Positions 42,396 to 52,643 of a DNA stretch of 64,000 nt are shown one piece after another. Numbering within the stretch: position 1 is the first letter of the stretch; every line of letters starts with the position of its first letter. Where the stretch lies: assembly GCF_000719095.1 (NCBI RefSeq), contig NZ_JOEH01000016.1, forward strand, positions 62,001-126,000, read 5' to 3'. This DNA comes from Streptacidiphilus jeojiense. Lineage in GTDB: Bacteria; Actinomycetota; Actinomycetes; Streptomycetales; Streptomycetaceae. The position numbers and the translations under genes are program-made. The notes beneath the pieces were generated by a model. It saw nothing but the letters and a program-made list of their open reading frames with translations, was not told the origin of the DNA and searched no databases.

Positions 42396-44840
42396 TCAGG
42401 CCGCGAGCACGCTCTTGGTGAGCGTCACCGCGGGCTCCAGGGCCAGCTCCAGCACCTGGCGGACGTCCGAGACCGGGTGCACCGTCAGCCGCTCCAGCAC
42501 CTCGGCCGGGACGTCGTCCAGGTCGGCCTCGTTGCGGGACGGGATGAGCACCGTGGTGATCCCGGCCCGGTCCGCGGCCAGCAGCTTCTGCTTGACCCCG
42601 CCGATCGGCAGCACCCGACCGGTCAGCGAGACCTCACCGGTCATCGCCACCTCGGTCCTGACCTTGCGCCCGGAGAGCAGCGAGGCCAGCGCGGTGGTCA
42701 TGGTGACACCCGCGCTCGGACCGTCCTTGGGCACGGCCCCGGCCGGGACGTGCACATGGACGCCGCGCTCGCGGAGCGTGGTGACCGGCAGTTCCAGCTC
42801 GGCCCCGTGCGAGCGCAGGAAGGAGAGCGCGATCTGCACCGACTCCTTCATCACGTCGCCCAGCTGGCCGGTGAGGGTCAGCCCGGTGGAGCCGGTCTCC
42901 GGGTCGGCCAGCGACGCCTCGATGTAGAGGACGTCACCGCCCGCCCCGGTGACGGCCAGTCCGGTCGCCACGCCGGGCACCGAGGTACGGCGCTCGCCGG
43001 GCTCCTGGGCGGCCTCCGGGGTGTGGTGCGGACGGCCGATCAGTCCGCGCAGGTCACCCGCGGTGACCGTGCGGGGCAGCTCGGCGCCCTCGGCGCCCAG
43101 CTCCTGCTGGGCCGCGACCTTGCGCAGGATCCGGGCGACGGCCCTCTCCAGGCTGCGGACGCCCGCCTCGCGGGTGTACTCGCCGGCCAGGCTGCGCAGC
43201 GCGTCCTCGGCCACCACGACCTCGTCGGCGCCCAGGCCGGCCCGCTCCAGCTGACGCGGCAGCAGGTGGTCCCTGGCGATGACGACCTTCTCGTCCTCGG
43301 TGTAGCCGTCCAGCCGGACCAGCTCCATCCGGTCCAGCAGCGCCTCCGGAATGGCCTCCAGCACGTTCGCCGTGGCCAGGAAGACCACGTCGGACAGGTC
43401 CAGCTCGACCTCCAGGTAGTGGTCCCTGAAGGTGTGGTTCTGCGCCGGGTCCAGGACCTCCAGCAGCGCCGCCGCCGGGTCGCCCCGGTAGTCCGAGCCG
43501 ACCTTGTCGATCTCGTCCAGCAGCACGACCGGGTTCATCGAACCGGCCTCCTTGATCGCCCTGACGATCCGTCCGGGCAGCGCGCCGACGTAGGTGCGCC
43601 GGTGTCCGCGGATCTCCGCCTCGTCCCGGACGCCGCCCAGCGCGACCCGGACGAACGACCGGCCCATGGCCCGCGCCACCGACTCGCCCAGCGAGGTCTT
43701 GCCGACCCCGGGCGGGCCGACCAGAGCCAGCACGGCACCGCCGCGGCGGCCGCCGACCTGGCCCAGGCCCTTGTCGGCGCGGCGCTTGCGCACCGCCAGG
43801 TACTCGACGATCCGGTCCTTGACGTCGTCCAGGCCGAAGTGGTCGGCGTCCAGCACCGCCCGGGCGCCGGCGATGTCGTACTCGTCCTCGCTGCGCTCGT
43901 TCCAGGGCAGCTCCAGGACGGTGTCCAGCCAGGTGCGGATCCAGCTGCCCTCGGGGGAGGCGTCGGAGGAGCGCTCCAGCTTGTCGACCTCCTTGAGCGC
44001 GGCCTCGCGGACCTTCTCGGGCAGGTCGGCGGCCTCGACGCGGGCCCGGTAGTCCTCCTCCTCGGAGTCCGGGTCGCCGTTGAGGTCGGACAGCTCCTTG
44101 CGGACCGCCTCCAGCTGCCGGCGCAGCAGGAACTCCTTCTGCTGCTTCTCCATGCCCTCCTGGACGTCCTTGCGGATGGTCTCCGCGACGTCCGCCTCGG
44201 CCAGGTGGTCGCGCAGCAGCTGCAGCGACAGCTTCAGCCGGGCGACCGGGTCCAGCTCCTCCAGCACCTGCACCTTCTCGGCGCCGGTCAGGAACGGCGC
44301 GTAGCCGATGTTGTCGGCCAGGTCGGAGACGTCCTCGATGGCCGCGACCCGGTCGACGATCTGCCAGGCACCGCGCTTCTGCAGCCAGGTGGTGGTCAGC
44401 GCCTTGTAGTCGCGCACCAGCTCGGCGACGGCGCCGGGCAGCGGGTCCGGCACGGAGGACTCGATCGGCTCGGCCTCGACCCACAGGGCCGCGCCGGGAC
44501 CGGTGGTGCCGGCGCCGATGCGCACCCGTCGCACGCCCCTGACCAGGGCGGCCGGGTCGCCGTCGGCCAGCCGGCCGACCTGCTCGACCGTCGCCAGGGT
44601 GCCGATCGCACCGTAGGAGCCGTCGATCCGCGGAACCAGCAGCACCCGCGCCTTGCGGGCGCTCGCGACGGTACGGATGCCGGGGGCGTGCGCCCCGCTG
44701 TCCCGCACCGCCGCCTGCGCGGCCTCGACGGCGGATCGCACGTCGGGGTCGGACAGGTCGAGCGGGACGACCATGCCGGGGAGCACCGCCTCGTCATCGA
44801 GCGGCAGTACCGGCAGGGTCAATGAAGAGGCGTTCGCCAT
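42396..44840 (-). CDS. lon: ATP-dependent Lon protease
   Basis: An 814-residue LonA protease that degrades damaged and regulatory proteins. The N-terminal substrate domain (1-200) is followed by a coiled coil, the AAA module with Walker A GPPGVGKT and VVLLDEIDKVG, and the protease domain with catalytic Ser709 in KDGPSAGVTM and Lys752 in GGVKQKLLAA. The ribosome site GGGGAGAG precedes ATG 44840. A HAIR-type inverted repeat just upstream indicates HspR repression and heat induction, as known for lon in Streptomyces. Confidence 0.97.
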   Translation of the reverse strand: MANASSLTLPVLPLDDEAVLPGMVVPLDLSDPDVRSAVEAAQAAVRDSGAHAPGIRTVASARKARVLLVPRIDGSYGAIGTLATVEQVGRLADGDPAALVRGVRRVRIGAGTTGPGAALWVEAEPIESSVPDPLPGAVAELVRDYKALTTTWLQKRGAWQIVDRVAAIEDVSDLADNIGYAPFLTGAEKVQVLEELDPVARLKLSLQLLRDHLAEADVAETIRKDVQEGMEKQQKEFLLRRQLEAVRKELSDLNGDPDSEEEDYRARVEAADLPEKVREAALKEVDKLERSSDASPEGSWIRTWLDTVLELPWNERSEDEYDIAGARAVLDADHFGLDDVKDRIVEYLAVRKRRADKGLGQVGGRRGGAVLALVGPPGVGKTSLGESVARAMGRSFVRVALGGVRDEAEIRGHRRTYVGALPGRIVRAIKEAGSMNPVVLLDEIDKVGSDYRGDPAAALLEVLDPAQNHTFRDHYLEVELDLSDVVFLATANVLEAIPEALLDRMELVRLDGYTEDEKVVIARDHLLPRQLERAGLGADEVVVAEDALRSLAGEYTREAGVRSLERAVARILRKVAAQQELGAEGAELPRTVTAGDLRGLIGRPHHTPEAAQEPGERRTSVPGVATGLAVTGAGGDVLYIEASLADPETGSTGLTLTGQLGDVMKESVQIALSFLRSHGAELELPVTTLRERGVHVHVPAGAVPKDGPSAGVTMTTALASLLSGRKVRTEVAMTGEVSLTGRVLPIGGVKQKLLAADRAGITTVLIPSRNEADLDDVPAEVLERLTVHPVSDVRQVLELALEPAVTLTKSVLAA

Positions 44841-44861
44841 GATCTCTCCCCAGTAATCAAA

Positions 44862-44882
44862 GTTGAGTTACATGGACTAAAG
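44862..44882. promoter_or_regulatory. HAIR element (HspR operator)
   Basis: GTTGAGT-N7-ACTAAAG matches the consensus CTTGAGT-N7-ACTCAAG with one mismatch in each arm and the exact spacing, 21 bases before the lon start. It is the expected binding site of the heat-shock repressor HspR. Confidence 0.8.
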
Positions 44883-44995
44883 GACATTGACCCCCCTGGT
44901 GTTCCCCAACGCTGTTCGCCGTGAGCGATCGGCCTGCTGGGGCAGAATGGCGAGGGTCCAGACAGACCTCAGCAACACCGGAGAGAGCCCCTGCC

Positions 44996-45694
44996 ATGCC
45001 CGTCCCGCTCGACCTCCCCGAAGTCCTCGACCGGCGCGACGGCCCCTACGGCGAAGCCGTGCTGCGCCGCCGTGGCGAGCACTTCGAGATCATCGCCAAC
45101 GGCTGCTTCCTGATGGACACCTCGGACGGCCGCTCCGAGCGCCTGCTGGTCACCGCCGCGCTGGACGCGCTGGCCGAACCCCGGGGCGCGAGCCTGCTGA
45201 TCGGCGGCCTGGGGGTCGGCTTCTCGCTGGCCGAGGCCTCGGCCGACCCCCGCCCCGGCCGGATCACCGTCCTGGAGCGCGAGCAGGCCGTGATCGACTG
45301 GCACACCGCGGCCGGCGCGCCGCTCGCGCACTTCGCCGGCGGCGGCCACGACGACCCGCGCACCCGGATCGTCCACGACGACCTGCTGCGGCACCTCCGC
45401 ACCACCGACCAGCGCTACGACGCGCTCTGCCTGGACATCGACAACGGTCCCGACTGGACCGTCACCGAGTCCAACGACACCCTCTACACCGAGTCCGGCC
45501 TGGACCTGGTGCAGCGGGTACTGGCCCCCAACGGCGTGCTGGCCTTCTGGAGCGCGGCCCCCTCCCCCGCCTTCGAGGAGCGCTTGCGGAGCCGCTTCCC
45601 GGTGGTCAGCACCATCCCGGTGGGCGTCCAGGTGGAGCGCGGTCTACCAGATGTCGTGTACCTTGCGATTTCTGTTCCCATGAACGGCGGGTAG
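44996..45694 (+). CDS. Spermidine-synthase-like methyltransferase-fold protein
   Basis: A 232-residue Rossmann-fold protein resembling the catalytic half of spermidine synthase. The S-adenosyl-binding loop reads LLIGGLGVGFSLAEA, followed by the acidic strand end VLERE, and a later ALCLDIDNGPDWTV. The usual N-terminal beta domain is short and the GGGDG loop is altered, so aminopropyl transfer is uncertain. ATG 44996 is used; upstream codons overlap the lon promoter. It is divergent from lon, next to a two-component pair. Confidence 0.65.
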   Translation: MPVPLDLPEVLDRRDGPYGEAVLRRRGEHFEIIANGCFLMDTSDGRSERLLVTAALDALAEPRGASLLIGGLGVGFSLAEASADPRPGRITVLEREQAVIDWHTAAGAPLAHFAGGGHDDPRTRIVHDDLLRHLRTTDQRYDALCLDIDNGPDWTVTESNDTLYTESGLDLVQRVLAPNGVLAFWSAAPSPAFEERLRSRFPVVSTIPVGVQVERGLPDVVYLAISVPMNGG

Positions 45695-45877
45695 AGTCTA
45701 CGCCCATGCCGCCCCCCGAAAGACCGGTTTGTAGAAGACTGGGCTTCGGGGGACCGCACCGGTCCGTAGGCTTCGGCCGGTGGGAGCGGCGGCAACGGAC
45801 AAGTACGGACGAGACGATGCGAGCTGGGGCGCCCCCACAGGCGTTCCGAGATACCCGCAAGCCCTGGGGGCGGTGGC

Positions 45878-46612
45878 GTGACCGTGACGGATGCACAGCA
45901 GCAGGAGACCAACGGGACCGGTGGTCAGCGACGGGTCCTGGTCGTGGAGGACGAGCCGACCATCGCCGAGTCCATCGCCGCCCGGCTGGGCGCCGAGGGC
46001 TTCCGGGTGGCGATCTCCCATGACGGGCCCACCGCCGTGGACTGCTTCCAGACCTGGCAGCCCGACCTGGTGGTGCTGGACGTGATGCTGCCCGGCTTCG
46101 ACGGCCTGGAGGTGTGCCGCCGGATCCAGGCGCACCGCCCGGTCCCGGTGCTGATGCTGACCGCACGCGACGACGAGACCGACATGCTGGTCGGGCTCGG
46201 GGTCGGCGCCGACGACTACATGACCAAGCCGTTCTCCATGCGCGAGCTGGCGGCCCGGGTCAACGTCCTGCTGCGCCGGGTGGAGCGGGCCCAGCTGGCG
46301 GCCCGCACGCCGATGGGCGGCACCCTGCGCCTCGGCGAGCTGGAGATCGACAACGTCCAGCGCCGGGTCCGGGTGGCCGGCGGCGACATTCACCTGACGC
46401 CCACCGAGTTCGACCTGCTGGCCTGCCTGGCCCAGCAGCCCCGGGCGGTACTGACCCGCGAGCAGCTGCTCGCCGAGGTCTGGGACTGGACCGACGCCTC
46501 CGGCACCCGCACCGTCGACAGCCACGTCAAGGCGCTGCGCCGCAAGATCGGAGCCAACTGGATCCGCACCGTGCACGGCGTCGGCTACGCCCTGGAGGCC
46601 CCGACGCCATGA
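45878..46612 (+). CDS. OmpR-family response regulator
   Basis: A 244-residue response regulator. The receiver domain has acidic VVEDEPTI, phosphoacceptor aspartate in LVVLDVMLPG and the lysine in YMTKPFSMRELAAR; the OmpR winged helix follows with HLTPTEFDLLACL and VHGVGYALE. GTG 45878 follows GGGGGCGGTGG. It overlaps the kinase gene (ATGA). The run lon, SpeE-like, regulator, kinase, kgd looks like conserved Streptomyces order; the signal is unknown. Confidence 0.9.
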   Translation: MTVTDAQQQETNGTGGQRRVLVVEDEPTIAESIAARLGAEGFRVAISHDGPTAVDCFQTWQPDLVVLDVMLPGFDGLEVCRRIQAHRPVPVLMLTARDDETDMLVGLGVGADDYMTKPFSMRELAARVNVLLRRVERAQLAARTPMGGTLRLGELEIDNVQRRVRVAGGDIHLTPTEFDLLACLAQQPRAVLTREQLLAEVWDWTDASGTRTVDSHVKALRRKIGANWIRTVHGVGYALEAPTP

Positions 46613-47769
46613 GCGCCACCAGGGGGGCGAGGAGCAGCGTCCAGCAGGAAGCCGCGCGTCCCGGCCCGCTGCGCCGCGCCGCGCAGCGGGTCTGGGCGGA
46701 TCTGCGCCCGCTGGACCCGCTCCGCTCGATCAAGGCCAAGCTCGCGGTCCTGGTGATCACCTCGGTGTGCATCTCCACCCTGATGGTGGTGCTGGCGCTG
46801 AACTCGGACACCCAGATCCGCATTGTGATGATCTTCTCCGTGGTGGCCTCGCTGCTGATCACCCAGCTGCTGGCGCACGGGATGACCGCGCCGCTGCGGG
46901 AGATGACCGCGGCCGCGCGAGCCATGGCCGCCGGCGACTACAGCCGCGAGGTGCGGGCGACCTCGCGCGACGAGGTGGGCGAGCTGGCCACCGCCTTCAA
47001 CACCATGGCCGCCGACCTGGAGGCCGCCGACCGGCAGCGCCGCGAGCTGATCGCCAATGTGTCGCACGAGCTGCGCACCCCGATCGCCGCGCTGCGCGCC
47101 GTGCTGGAGAACGTGGTCGACGGGGTGGTCCGGCCGGAGCCGGCCACCATGGCAGCGGCCCTGGAGCAGACCGAGCGCCTGGGCCGGCTGGTCGCCCATC
47201 TGCTCGACCTCTCCAAGATCGCGGACGGGGTCACCTCTCTGGACACCCGGGAGTTCGGCGTCGAGCCCTTCCTCTCCGGGGTGCTCCGCGGCCTGAGCAT
47301 GGACGGCTCCACCTCCGGCGGGGCCAGCCGCAGGCGCCATGACGTCTCGCTCTCGCTGGACGTCTCCCCCGGGCTCACCGCCGTCGCCGACCCGGAGCGG
47401 CTGCACCAGGTGGTCGCCAACCTGGTCGACAACTCCTGCCGGCACAGCCCGAGGGACGGCACCGTCACCGTCCGCGCGCGGGCGCTCGGCAGCGGCGGCC
47501 ACGAGGGCCTGCTGCTGGAGGTCGCCGACCAGGGCCCCGGCATCCGCCCCGAGGACCGGCACCGGGTCTTCGAACGCTTCAGCCGCGGCAGCGGTGCCTC
47601 CGCCCAGGGCCCCGGCAGCGACGGCGGCACCGGTCTGGGCCTCGCCATCGCCCGCTGGGCGGTGGACCTGCACGGCGGGACCATCGCGGTCGCGGACTCC
47701 CCGGTGGGCTGCCTGATCCGGATCACCCTGCCGGGGCAACGCTCGCCTGTCCGTTTGGGACAGACCTGA
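46609..47769 (+). CDS. Sensor histidine kinase
   Basis: A 386-residue kinase with two membrane helices (about 44-63 and 70-88) separated by only a few residues, so it has almost no extracellular sensor loop. A HAMP domain (about 88-145) precedes HisKA with ANVSHELRTPIAALR and HATPase with NLVDNSCRHSP, ADQGPGIRPED and GTGLGLAIARW. It overlaps the response-regulator gene by four bases. A membrane- or intracellular-state signal is suggested by the missing loop. Confidence 0.9.
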   Translation: MSATRGARSSVQQEAARPGPLRRAAQRVWADLRPLDPLRSIKAKLAVLVITSVCISTLMVVLALNSDTQIRIVMIFSVVASLLITQLLAHGMTAPLREMTAAARAMAAGDYSREVRATSRDEVGELATAFNTMAADLEAADRQRRELIANVSHELRTPIAALRAVLENVVDGVVRPEPATMAAALEQTERLGRLVAHLLDLSKIADGVTSLDTREFGVEPFLSGVLRGLSMDGSTSGGASRRRHDVSLSLDVSPGLTAVADPERLHQVVANLVDNSCRHSPRDGTVTVRARALGSGGHEGLLLEVADQGPGIRPEDRHRVFERFSRGSGASAQGPGSDGGTGLGLAIARWAVDLHGGTIAVADSPVGCLIRITLPGQRSPVRLGQT

Positions 47770-48016
47770 GACAATTGCCCGAAGTGCGGTCGGCAGCTCG
47801 GTGAAATCGACCTGAATGTCGTGATTTTCCGACCGGCCCGGACCGAACAGCCAATCGTTATCCCCGATCACGACCGACTTCACACATCGATTTCGCGCCA
47901 AAACCGACGGCCGGACTGTGATCTGCGCGACGGCCGGGGGGCGGGACCTGCGCGGACAGGTGTCGGGGGCGTAGCCTTGGCATCCGCTGTCCACCATTCT
48001 TAAGGAAGCGGAAGAG

Positions 48017-48029
48017 GGCGGTTGCCGCC
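48017..48029 (+). promoter_or_regulatory. Hairpin abutting the kgd start codon
   Basis: GGCGG-TTG-CCGCC forms a short stem directly between the purine-rich GGAAGAGG site and GTG 48030. It might affect translation initiation of kgd. The rest of the 260-base spacer from 47770 shows no gene. Confidence 0.35.
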
Positions 48030-51000
48030 GTGTCGCCAGAGTCCCCCCATACCTCGAACAGCTCTACCAGCACCGACCCGGGCTTCGGCCCGAACGAGTG
48101 GCTGGTCGACGAGATCTACCAGCAGTACCTCCAGGACCCGAACTCCGTCGACCGGGCCTGGTGGGATTTCTTCGCCGACTACAAGGCCGGTGAGAAGGCG
48201 GGCCAGTCGGGTGCCCCCGCCGGAGCCGAGGTGACGGCGGCAGCACAGACCGCCGCGGCCCCCTCGACCCCGGCAGCGGCCCCCGCGCCGCCGCCGACGC
48301 CCGCGCCGGTACCGGCTCCCACGCCGGCCGCCGCCCCCGCACCGCCGGTCGCCACTCCGGTCGCAACTCCGGTCACCACCCCTGCCGCACCGGCCGTCGC
48401 CGTGCCGCCGAAGCCCCCGGCTCCGCCCGCACCCGCGCCCCGGTCCGCCTCCACCCCGGCCGATGTGGCCGACACCCCTAAGGACAGCAAGAACGTGACG
48501 TCCCCCGTCGCCCCCACCGGTCCCGAGCTGATCGCCCTCAAGGGCCCCTCTGCACGGATCGTGGCGAACATGGACGCCTCGCTCTCGATGCCGACCGCGA
48601 CCAGCGTGCGTGCCGTCCCCGCGAAGCTGCTGATCGACAACCGCATCGTCATCAACAACCACCTCAAGCGCGCCCGCGGTGGGAAGGTCTCCTTCACCCA
48701 CATCATCGGGTACGCCATGGTGCAGGCCATCAAGGCGATGCCGGCCATGAACCAGGGCTTCCAGGAGAAGGACGGCAAGCCCTTCCTGGTCAAGCCCGAG
48801 CACGTCAACCTCGGTCTGGCGATCGACCTCACCAAGCCCAACGGCGACCGCCAGCTGGTCGTGGCCGCCATCAAGAAGGCCGAGACCCTCGACTTCTTCG
48901 GCTTCTGGCAGGCCTACGAGGACATCGTCCGCCGGGCCCGCCAGAACAAGCTGACGGTGGACGACTTCTCCGGCGTCACCGCGTCGCTGACCAACCCCGG
49001 CGGCATCGGCACGGTCCACTCCGTCCCCCGCCTGATGCCCGGTCAGGGCACCATCCTGGGCGTCGGCGCGATGGAGTACCCCGCCGAGTTCCAGGGATCG
49101 TCCCAGGAGACCCTCTCCCGCCTGGGCGTCTCCAAGGTCATGACGCTGACCTCGACCTACGACCACCGGGTCATCCAGGGCGCGCAGTCCGGCGAGTTCC
49201 TGCGCACCATGCACCAGCTGCTGCTCGGCCAGGCCGACTTCTACGACCAGATCTTCGAGTCGCTGCGGATCCCCTACGAGCCGGTCCGCTGGGCCACCGA
49301 CGTGGACAACAGCCACGACAACGAGGTCAACAAGACCGCCCGGGTCATGGAGCTGATCCACAGCTACCGGGTCCGCGGCCACCTCATGGCCGACACCGAC
49401 CCGCTGGAGTACAAGCAGCGCAAGCACCCCGACCTGGACGTCCAGGCGCACGACCTGACGCTGTGGGACCTGGAGCGCGAGTTCGCCGTCGGCGGCTTCG
49501 CCGGCCGGGCGACCATGAAGCTGCGCGACATCCTCGGCGTGCTGCGCGACTCGTACTGCCGCACCATCGGCATCGAGTACATGCACATCCAGGACCCCAA
49601 GCAGCGCCGCTGGATCCAGGCCCGGGTCGAGCGCGGCCACGACAAGCCCGAGCGCGAGGAGCAGCTGCGCATCCTGCGCCGACTCAACGCCGCCGAGGCG
49701 TTCGAGACCTTCCTGCAGACCAAGTACGTCGGCCAGAAGCGCTTCTCGCTGGAGGGCGGCGAGTCCGTCATCCCGCTGCTGGACGCGGTGCTGGACTCGG
49801 CCGCCGAGGCCAAGCTGGACGAGGCCGTGATCGGGATGGCCCACCGCGGCCGCCTGAACGTGCTGGCGAACATCGTCGGCAAGTCCTACGCCCAGATCTT
49901 CCGCGAGTTCCAGGGCAACCTGGACCCCAAGTCGATGCACGGCTCCGGCGACGTCAAGTACCACCTGGGCTCCGAGGGCACCTTCACCGGCATCGACGGC
50001 GAGAGCCTCAAGGTCTCGCTGGCCGCCAACCCCTCCCACCTCGAAGCGGTGGACCCGGTCGTCGAGGGCATCGTCCGCGCCAAGCAGGACATCCTGGACA
50101 AGGCCGGCAACTCCTTCGACGTGCTCGCCGTGCAGATCCACGGGGACGCGGCCTTCGCGGGCCAGGGCGTGGTCGCCGAGACCCTGAACATGTCGCAGCT
50201 GCGCGGCTACCGCACCGGCGGCACCGTGCACGTGGTGATCAACAACCAGGTCGGCTTCACCGCCGCCCCGGCCGCCTCCCGCTCGTCCACGTACTGCACC
50301 GACGTGGCGCGCATGATCGAGGCCCCGATCTTCCACGTCAACGGCGACGACCCGGAGGCCGTGGTCCGGGTGGCCCGGCTGGCCTTCGAGTTCCGCCAGG
50401 CGTTCGGCAAGGACGTGGTCATCGACCTCATCTGCTACCGCCGCCGCGGCCACAACGAGGCCGACAACCCCTCGTTCACCCAGCCGCTGATGTACGACCT
50501 GATCGACAAGAAGCGCTCAGTGCGCAAGCTCTACACCGAGGGCCTGATCGGTCGCGGCGACATCACCGTCGAGGAGGCCGAGCAGGCGCTCAAGGACTAC
50601 CAGGACCAGCTGGAGAAGGTCTTCGTGGAGGTCCGCGAGGCCAACGCCAGCCCGGCCCCGGCCACCAGCGAGCGTCCGCAGGCCACCTTCCCGGTGCGGG
50701 TGCAGACCGGCATCTCCCAGGAGATGGTCAAGCGCATCGCCGAGTCCCAGGTCGCCCTGCCGGACTGGCTCACCGTGCACCCGCGGCTGCTGCCGCAGCT
50801 GCAGCGCCGCGCCGCCAGCATCGACGACGGCACCATCGACTGGGCCATGGGCGAGACCCTCGCCATCGGCTCGCTGCTGATGGAGGGCCACCCGGTCCGG
50901 CTCGCCGGCCAGGACAGCCGCCGCGGCACCTTCGGCACCCGGCACGCGGTGCTGGTCGACCGGGTCACCGGCGAGGACTACACCCCGCTGCTCTACCTGA

Positions 51001-51881
51001 CCGAGGACCAGGCCCGCTACACCGTCTACGACAGCCTGCTCTCCGAGTACGCCGCCATGGGCTTCGAGTACGGCTACTCCCTCGCCCGGAAGAACGCGCT
51101 GGTCGCGTGGGAGGCCCAGTTCGGCGACTTCGTCAACGGCGCCTCCACCATCGTCGACGAGTTCATCACCTCCGCCGAGGCCAAGTGGGGCCAGACCTCC
51201 GGGGTCACCCTGCTGCTGCCGCACGGCTACGAGGGCCAGGGACCGGACCACTCGTCCGCGCGCATCGAGCGCTTCCTGCAGATGTGCGCCGACAACAACA
51301 TGACGGTGGCTCAGCCGACGCTCCCGTCCAACTACTTCCACCTGCTGCGGTGGCAGGTGCACAACCCGCACCACAAGCCGCTGATCGTCTTCACCCCGAA
51401 GTCGATGCTGCGGCTGAAGGCCGCGGCCTCCAAGGCGGAGGAGTTCACCGGCGGAGCGTTCCGCCCGGTGATCGGCGACTCCACGGTCGACCCGGCCAAC
51501 GTCCGCAAGGTCGTCATCACCGCCGGGAAGTTCTACTACGACCTGGAGGCGGCCCGCACCGAGCGCGGCATCACCGACACGGCACTGGTCCGCGTCGAGC
51601 GGCTGTACCCGCTGCCGATCGCCGAGCTCCAGGAGGAGCTGCAGCGCTACGGCGACGACGTCCAGTACGTCTGGGCCCAGGAGGAGCCGGCCAACCAGGG
51701 CGCCTGGCCGTTCATCGCGCTCAACCTGGTGGACCACCTGGACGTGGTCGTCGGCCGCAACGCCAACGGCTCCCGCCTGCGCCGCGTCGCCCGCCCGGCC
51801 TCCTCGGCCCCCGCCGTCGGCTCCGCCAAGCGCCACGCCGCCGAACAGCACCAACTCGTCGAGGACGTCTTCGCCATCTAA
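48030..51881 (+). CDS. kgd: 2-oxoglutarate decarboxylase/dehydrogenase, fused E1-E2
   Basis: A 1283-residue multifunctional TCA-cycle enzyme. It starts with the E1 helix ([16 protein letters not shown]), then a 90-residue Ala/Pro linker in place of a lipoyl domain, the E2 succinyltransferase core (about 155-395) with His379 in [13 protein letters not shown], and the thiamine-diphosphate E1 body with [11 protein letters not shown] and VINNQVGFT. This fusion is the actinobacterial KGD/SucA form, which works with a lipoyl E2 elsewhere and is inhibited by GarA-type proteins. GTG start; a strong terminator follows. Confidence 0.96.
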   Translation: MSPESPHTSNSSTSTDPGFGPNEWLVDEIYQQYLQDPNSVDRAWWDFFADYKAGEKAGQSGAPAGAEVTAAAQTAAAPSTPAAAPAPPPTPAPVPAPTPAAAPAPPVATPVATPVTTPAAPAVAVPPKPPAPPAPAPRSASTPADVADTPKDSKNVTSPVAPTGPELIALKGPSARIVANMDASLSMPTATSVRAVPAKLLIDNRIVINNHLKRARGGKVSFTHIIGYAMVQAIKAMPAMNQGFQEKDGKPFLVKPEHVNLGLAIDLTKPNGDRQLVVAAIKKAETLDFFGFWQAYEDIVRRARQNKLTVDDFSGVTASLTNPGGIGTVHSVPRLMPGQGTILGVGAMEYPAEFQGSSQETLSRLGVSKVMTLTSTYDHRVIQGAQSGEFLRTMHQLLLGQADFYDQIFESLRIPYEPVRWATDVDNSHDNEVNKTARVMELIHSYRVRGHLMADTDPLEYKQRKHPDLDVQAHDLTLWDLEREFAVGGFAGRATMKLRDILGVLRDSYCRTIGIEYMHIQDPKQRRWIQARVERGHDKPEREEQLRILRRLNAAEAFETFLQTKYVGQKRFSLEGGESVIPLLDAVLDSAAEAKLDEAVIGMAHRGRLNVLANIVGKSYAQIFREFQGNLDPKSMHGSGDVKYHLGSEGTFTGIDGESLKVSLAANPSHLEAVDPVVEGIVRAKQDILDKAGNSFDVLAVQIHGDAAFAGQGVVAETLNMSQLRGYRTGGTVHVVINNQVGFTAAPAASRSSTYCTDVARMIEAPIFHVNGDDPEAVVRVARLAFEFRQAFGKDVVIDLICYRRRGHNEADNPSFTQPLMYDLIDKKRSVRKLYTEGLIGRGDITVEEAEQALKDYQDQLEKVFVEVREANASPAPATSERPQATFPVRVQTGISQEMVKRIAESQVALPDWLTVHPRLLPQLQRRAASIDDGTIDWAMGETLAIGSLLMEGHPVRLAGQDSRRGTFGTRHAVLVDRVTGEDYTPLLYLTEDQARYTVYDSLLSEYAAMGFEYGYSLARKNALVAWEAQFGDFVNGASTIVDEFITSAEAKWGQTSGVTLLLPHGYEGQGPDHSSARIERFLQMCADNNMTVAQPTLPSNYFHLLRWQVHNPHHKPLIVFTPKSMLRLKAAASKAEEFTGGAFRPVIGDSTVDPANVRKVVITAGKFYYDLEAARTERGITDTALVRVERLYPLPIAELQEELQRYGDDVQYVWAQEEPANQGAWPFIALNLVDHLDVVVGRNANGSRLRRVARPASSAPAVGSAKRHAAEQHQLVEDVFAI

Positions 51882-51889
51882 CCCCCGAC

Positions 51890-51926
51890 CCGACGGGCCC
51901 GGCACCCATGGTGCCGGGCCCGTCGG
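51890..51926 (+). terminator. Terminator after kgd, 17-bp perfect stem
   Basis: CCGACGGGCCCGGCACC (51890-51906) and its complement (51910-51926) flank a three-base loop, starting nine bases after the kgd stop. It separates kgd from the secretion-like cluster. Confidence 0.85.
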
Positions 51927-51978
51927 CATGTCCCCCCGCGCTACCATCGGACGGCCGTACACAAACAACGGGGGTGGT

Positions 51979-52335
51979 ATGTCCCGGATCGACCGCGCGC
52001 TCAACCCAGGCCGCTACGACGGGGCCGCTGCGCCGCCCGCGGACACCGTGCTCTGCGTGCCCGCGCACCCGCAGTACCCGCCCGACCTGCAGCCGCGGAT
52101 CGTCTTCGAGCTGCTGGAAGGCCCCACCGGACCGGTACCGGTCGCCTTCACCTCACCGCAGTTGCTCATGGAGCGGCTCGGCGCGGCCCAGCCCTGGGTG
52201 GCAGCCTCCGCCGAATGGTTCGTCGGACTGATGCGGCGCGCCGGTCTCGGCGCCGTCCACCTGGATCCGCAGACCGACCCGACCGCCCGACGCTGGACGT
52301 CCACGGACCTCGCCGAGTACCGGAAGGAAGCGTGA
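51979..52335 (+). CDS. SAV_915-like small protein, second copy
   Basis: A 118-residue soluble protein. Segments DTVLCVPAHPQY, VPVAFTSPQLLMERLG, then WFVGLMRRAGLGAVHLDPQ follow the same order as the protein at 7478-7840, so I assign both to the SAV_915/SseB-like group with moderate confidence. ATG 51979 follows GGGGGTGG. Its stop overlaps the next start by one base, so it is coupled to the helical-hairpin gene and heads the type VII-like cluster. A chaperone-like role is possible but unproven. Confidence 0.55.
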   Translation: MSRIDRALNPGRYDGAAAPPADTVLCVPAHPQYPPDLQPRIVFELLEGPTGPVPVAFTSPQLLMERLGAAQPWVAASAEWFVGLMRRAGLGAVHLDPQTDPTARRWTSTDLAEYRKEA

Positions 52336-52631
52336 TGGGCGCCGGATACCAGGTCGTCCTCGGCGACCTCTCCAGCATGGCCGGCACCTTCCACGCCGAG
52401 GCGGAGAACTACCGCGGCCTCAAACCCAAGGTCACCCCACCGGTGGCGGACGGCGGCGACCCCGGCCTCAACCAGGCCATGGGGATACTGCTGGACGCCA
52501 TCGACGGCCTGCACACCAAGATGGCCGACCGGATCGACGAGCACGGCGACAAGTTGACGTACGCCCACGACTCGTACCAGCGCAATGACGTGGACGTCCA
52601 CGGGGTCTTCGAAGACCTCATGGCGGAATAG
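52335..52631 (+). CDS. WXG100-like helical-hairpin protein
   Basis: A 98-residue protein of ESX-substrate size: helix one (DLSSMAGTFHAEAENYRGL), a short turn and helix two (LNQAMGILLDAIDGLHTKMADRIDEHG). It lacks the WXG tripeptide in the turn, which has a Pro/Gly-rich PPVADGGDPG instead. It probably belongs to a Streptomyces-specific hairpin family close to DUF6317. It lies between the SAV_915-like gene and a WXG-domain protein, fitting a dimer or secretion partner. Confidence 0.6.
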   Translation: MGAGYQVVLGDLSSMAGTFHAEAENYRGLKPKVTPPVADGGDPGLNQAMGILLDAIDGLHTKMADRIDEHGDKLTYAHDSYQRNDVDVHGVFEDLMAE

Positions 52632-52643
52632 GCGGACGGCGAC

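Noticed and set aside
48000..50453. Minus-strand open frame of 817 codons
   Set aside because: It is antisense to kgd and shows only low-complexity composition.
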